Shown here piece after piece: positions 6,443 to 7,180 of a DNA stretch of 7,180 bases. Under the pieces are notes generated by a model. The model saw only the letters and a program-made list of their open reading frames with translations, ran no database searches and was not told the origin of the DNA. The stretch spans positions 1-7,180 of the forward strand of contig JAOZSF010000094.1 in NCBI GenBank assembly GCA_029939815.1, given 5' to 3'. Both the position numbers and the translations under genes were made by a program. This stretch comes from a bacterium (GTDB lineage: Bacteria > Auribacterota > UBA3054 > B51-G9). Numbering within the stretch: the stretch's first letter is position 1; each line of letters opens with the position of its first letter.

Positions 6443-7180
6443 AATTGACGTTAATAAAACCTAATTTTGGAATCGATATGCCGAATAGTAACGGCAACAC
6501 CAAATACGTTGATGAAGGCAGAATGGAACCATTGCAACTTGGCGTTCTTGCCGGCTTGACTCCTGAAGATGTTGAGGTTAAGTTTTATGATGATCGGTGC
6601 GAAAATATTCCGTTTGATGAAGAAACTGATTTCGTGGCTATTACTGTTGAAACTTTCACGGCGAAAAGAGCTTACGATATTTCTAAAGAATATAAAAAAA
6701 GAAATGTTCAAGTTATTTTAGGAGGCATGCACCCAAGTTTAATCCCTGAAGAATCAAAATTATTTGCCGATTCTATTTTGATTGGTGATGCGGAAAATAT
6801 TTGGATAGAGATTATTAATGACGCAAAAAAAAGAAAATTAAAACCGGTTTATTTTTCTAAACCAGGAGTTCCTCAACCAGATACTTTTACCAGAAGGGAT
6901 ATTTTTAAAAATAAAGGATACCTCCCAGTTTCTCTTTTGCAATTCTCAAGAGGGTGCTCTTATTCGTGCAACTATTGTGCTATTCAAACTTATTTTAACC
7001 AAAAATGTTATACTCGGAAAATTTCTGAAGTTATTAAAGAAATAGAATTACAAAACAAAAAAATTCTCTTTTTTGTTGATGATAATATTGTCGCAAACCA
7101 CAGTTATGCTAAGGAACTTTTCAAAGCTTTAATTCCGTTAAAAATTAATTGGTTTAGCCAAGGAAGCATTGATATGACTA
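6439..7180 (+). CDS. Second B12-binding radical SAM enzyme, 3' end cut by the window
   Basis: The first 247 codons of a paralogue of the preceding gene; it is open to the window edge. The ATG overlaps the upstream TGA as ATGA, so translation is probably coupled. The cobalamin-binding domain (about residues 1-150) begins MKLTLIKPN and includes a GRMEPLQLGVLAGLTP stretch, DDRCENI, a TAKRAY block, GGMHPSL and LIGDAENIW. No DxHxxG motif is seen. The radical SAM cysteines are Cys173, Cys177 and Cys180 in a SRGCSYSCNYC context, followed by FFVDDN. Compared with its neighbour it has a longer loop after the first strand and different residues just around the cluster, so the two probably act on different positions or substrates. 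The C-terminal half, which would help identify it, lies outside the window. Confidence 0.9.
   Translation, partial: MKLTLIKPNFGIDMPNSNGNTKYVDEGRMEPLQLGVLAGLTPEDVEVKFYDDRCENIPFDEETDFVAITVETFTAKRAYDISKEYKKRNVQVILGGMHPSLIPEESKLFADSILIGDAENIWIEIINDAKKRKLKPVYFSKPGVPQPDTFTRRDIFKNKGYLPVSLLQFSRGCSYSCNYCAIQTYFNQKCYTRKISEVIKEIELQNKKILFFVDDNIVANHSYAKELFKALIPLKINWFSQGSIDMT

Noticed and set aside
6451..6711. Minus-strand open frame of 86 codons
   Set aside because: It lies wholly inside the second B12 radical SAM gene, whose protein is clearly conserved with its paralogue; the antisense product is low complexity.

Overview
The window is AT-rich (roughly 30% GC by eye) and holds eight genes, all on the + strand. 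They are separated by 28 bases or fewer, with two ATGA stop/start overlaps, so the layout looks like one operon that runs off the right edge. TGA closes three genes, including both overlaps, so the standard bacterial code applies. LemA, DUF3137 and the zf-TFIIB-type protein indicate a bacterium. The phylum cannot be fixed from this sequence. Most starts lack a Shine-Dalgarno (SD) sequence; one strong AAGGAG is present.

Layout: (1) 66-491, a small protein with four predicted membrane segments and no recognised family. (2) 495-1595 and 1592-2893, two overlapping radical SAM enzymes with a CxxxCxxC cluster motif, a GGEP motif and a C-terminal cysteine cluster; the second also has an N-terminal zinc-ribbon-like segment and resembles the COG1964 group (MJ0619 / tetraether synthase Tes). 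(3) 2915-3481 LemA, 3487-4557 DUF3137 membrane protein and 4586-5113 a double zf-TFIIB zinc-ribbon protein, a membrane/accessory module. (4) 5138-6442 and 6439-7180 (cut by the window end), tandem paralogous B12-binding radical SAM enzymes; the complete one has a C-terminal region like the HpnP/HpnR and GDGT ring-synthase relatives.

How they may work together: four radical SAM enzymes of two different classes in one apparent operon suggest a multistep modification pathway. The only described activities near both classes that I can connect are membrane-lipid C-C bond formation or methylation. Together with three membrane-anchored proteins, this makes lipid tailoring a reasonable but unproven hypothesis. 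No substrate, precursor peptide or cargo gene is visible.

The most concrete oddity is the first B12 radical SAM gene. Its conserved N-terminus extends nine codons upstream of the first available ATG, and the residue that aligns with the start Met of its neighbour paralogue is encoded by ATT. The gene either uses a rare AUU start or carries a start-codon mutation. The 65 bases before the first gene show no feature I can support.
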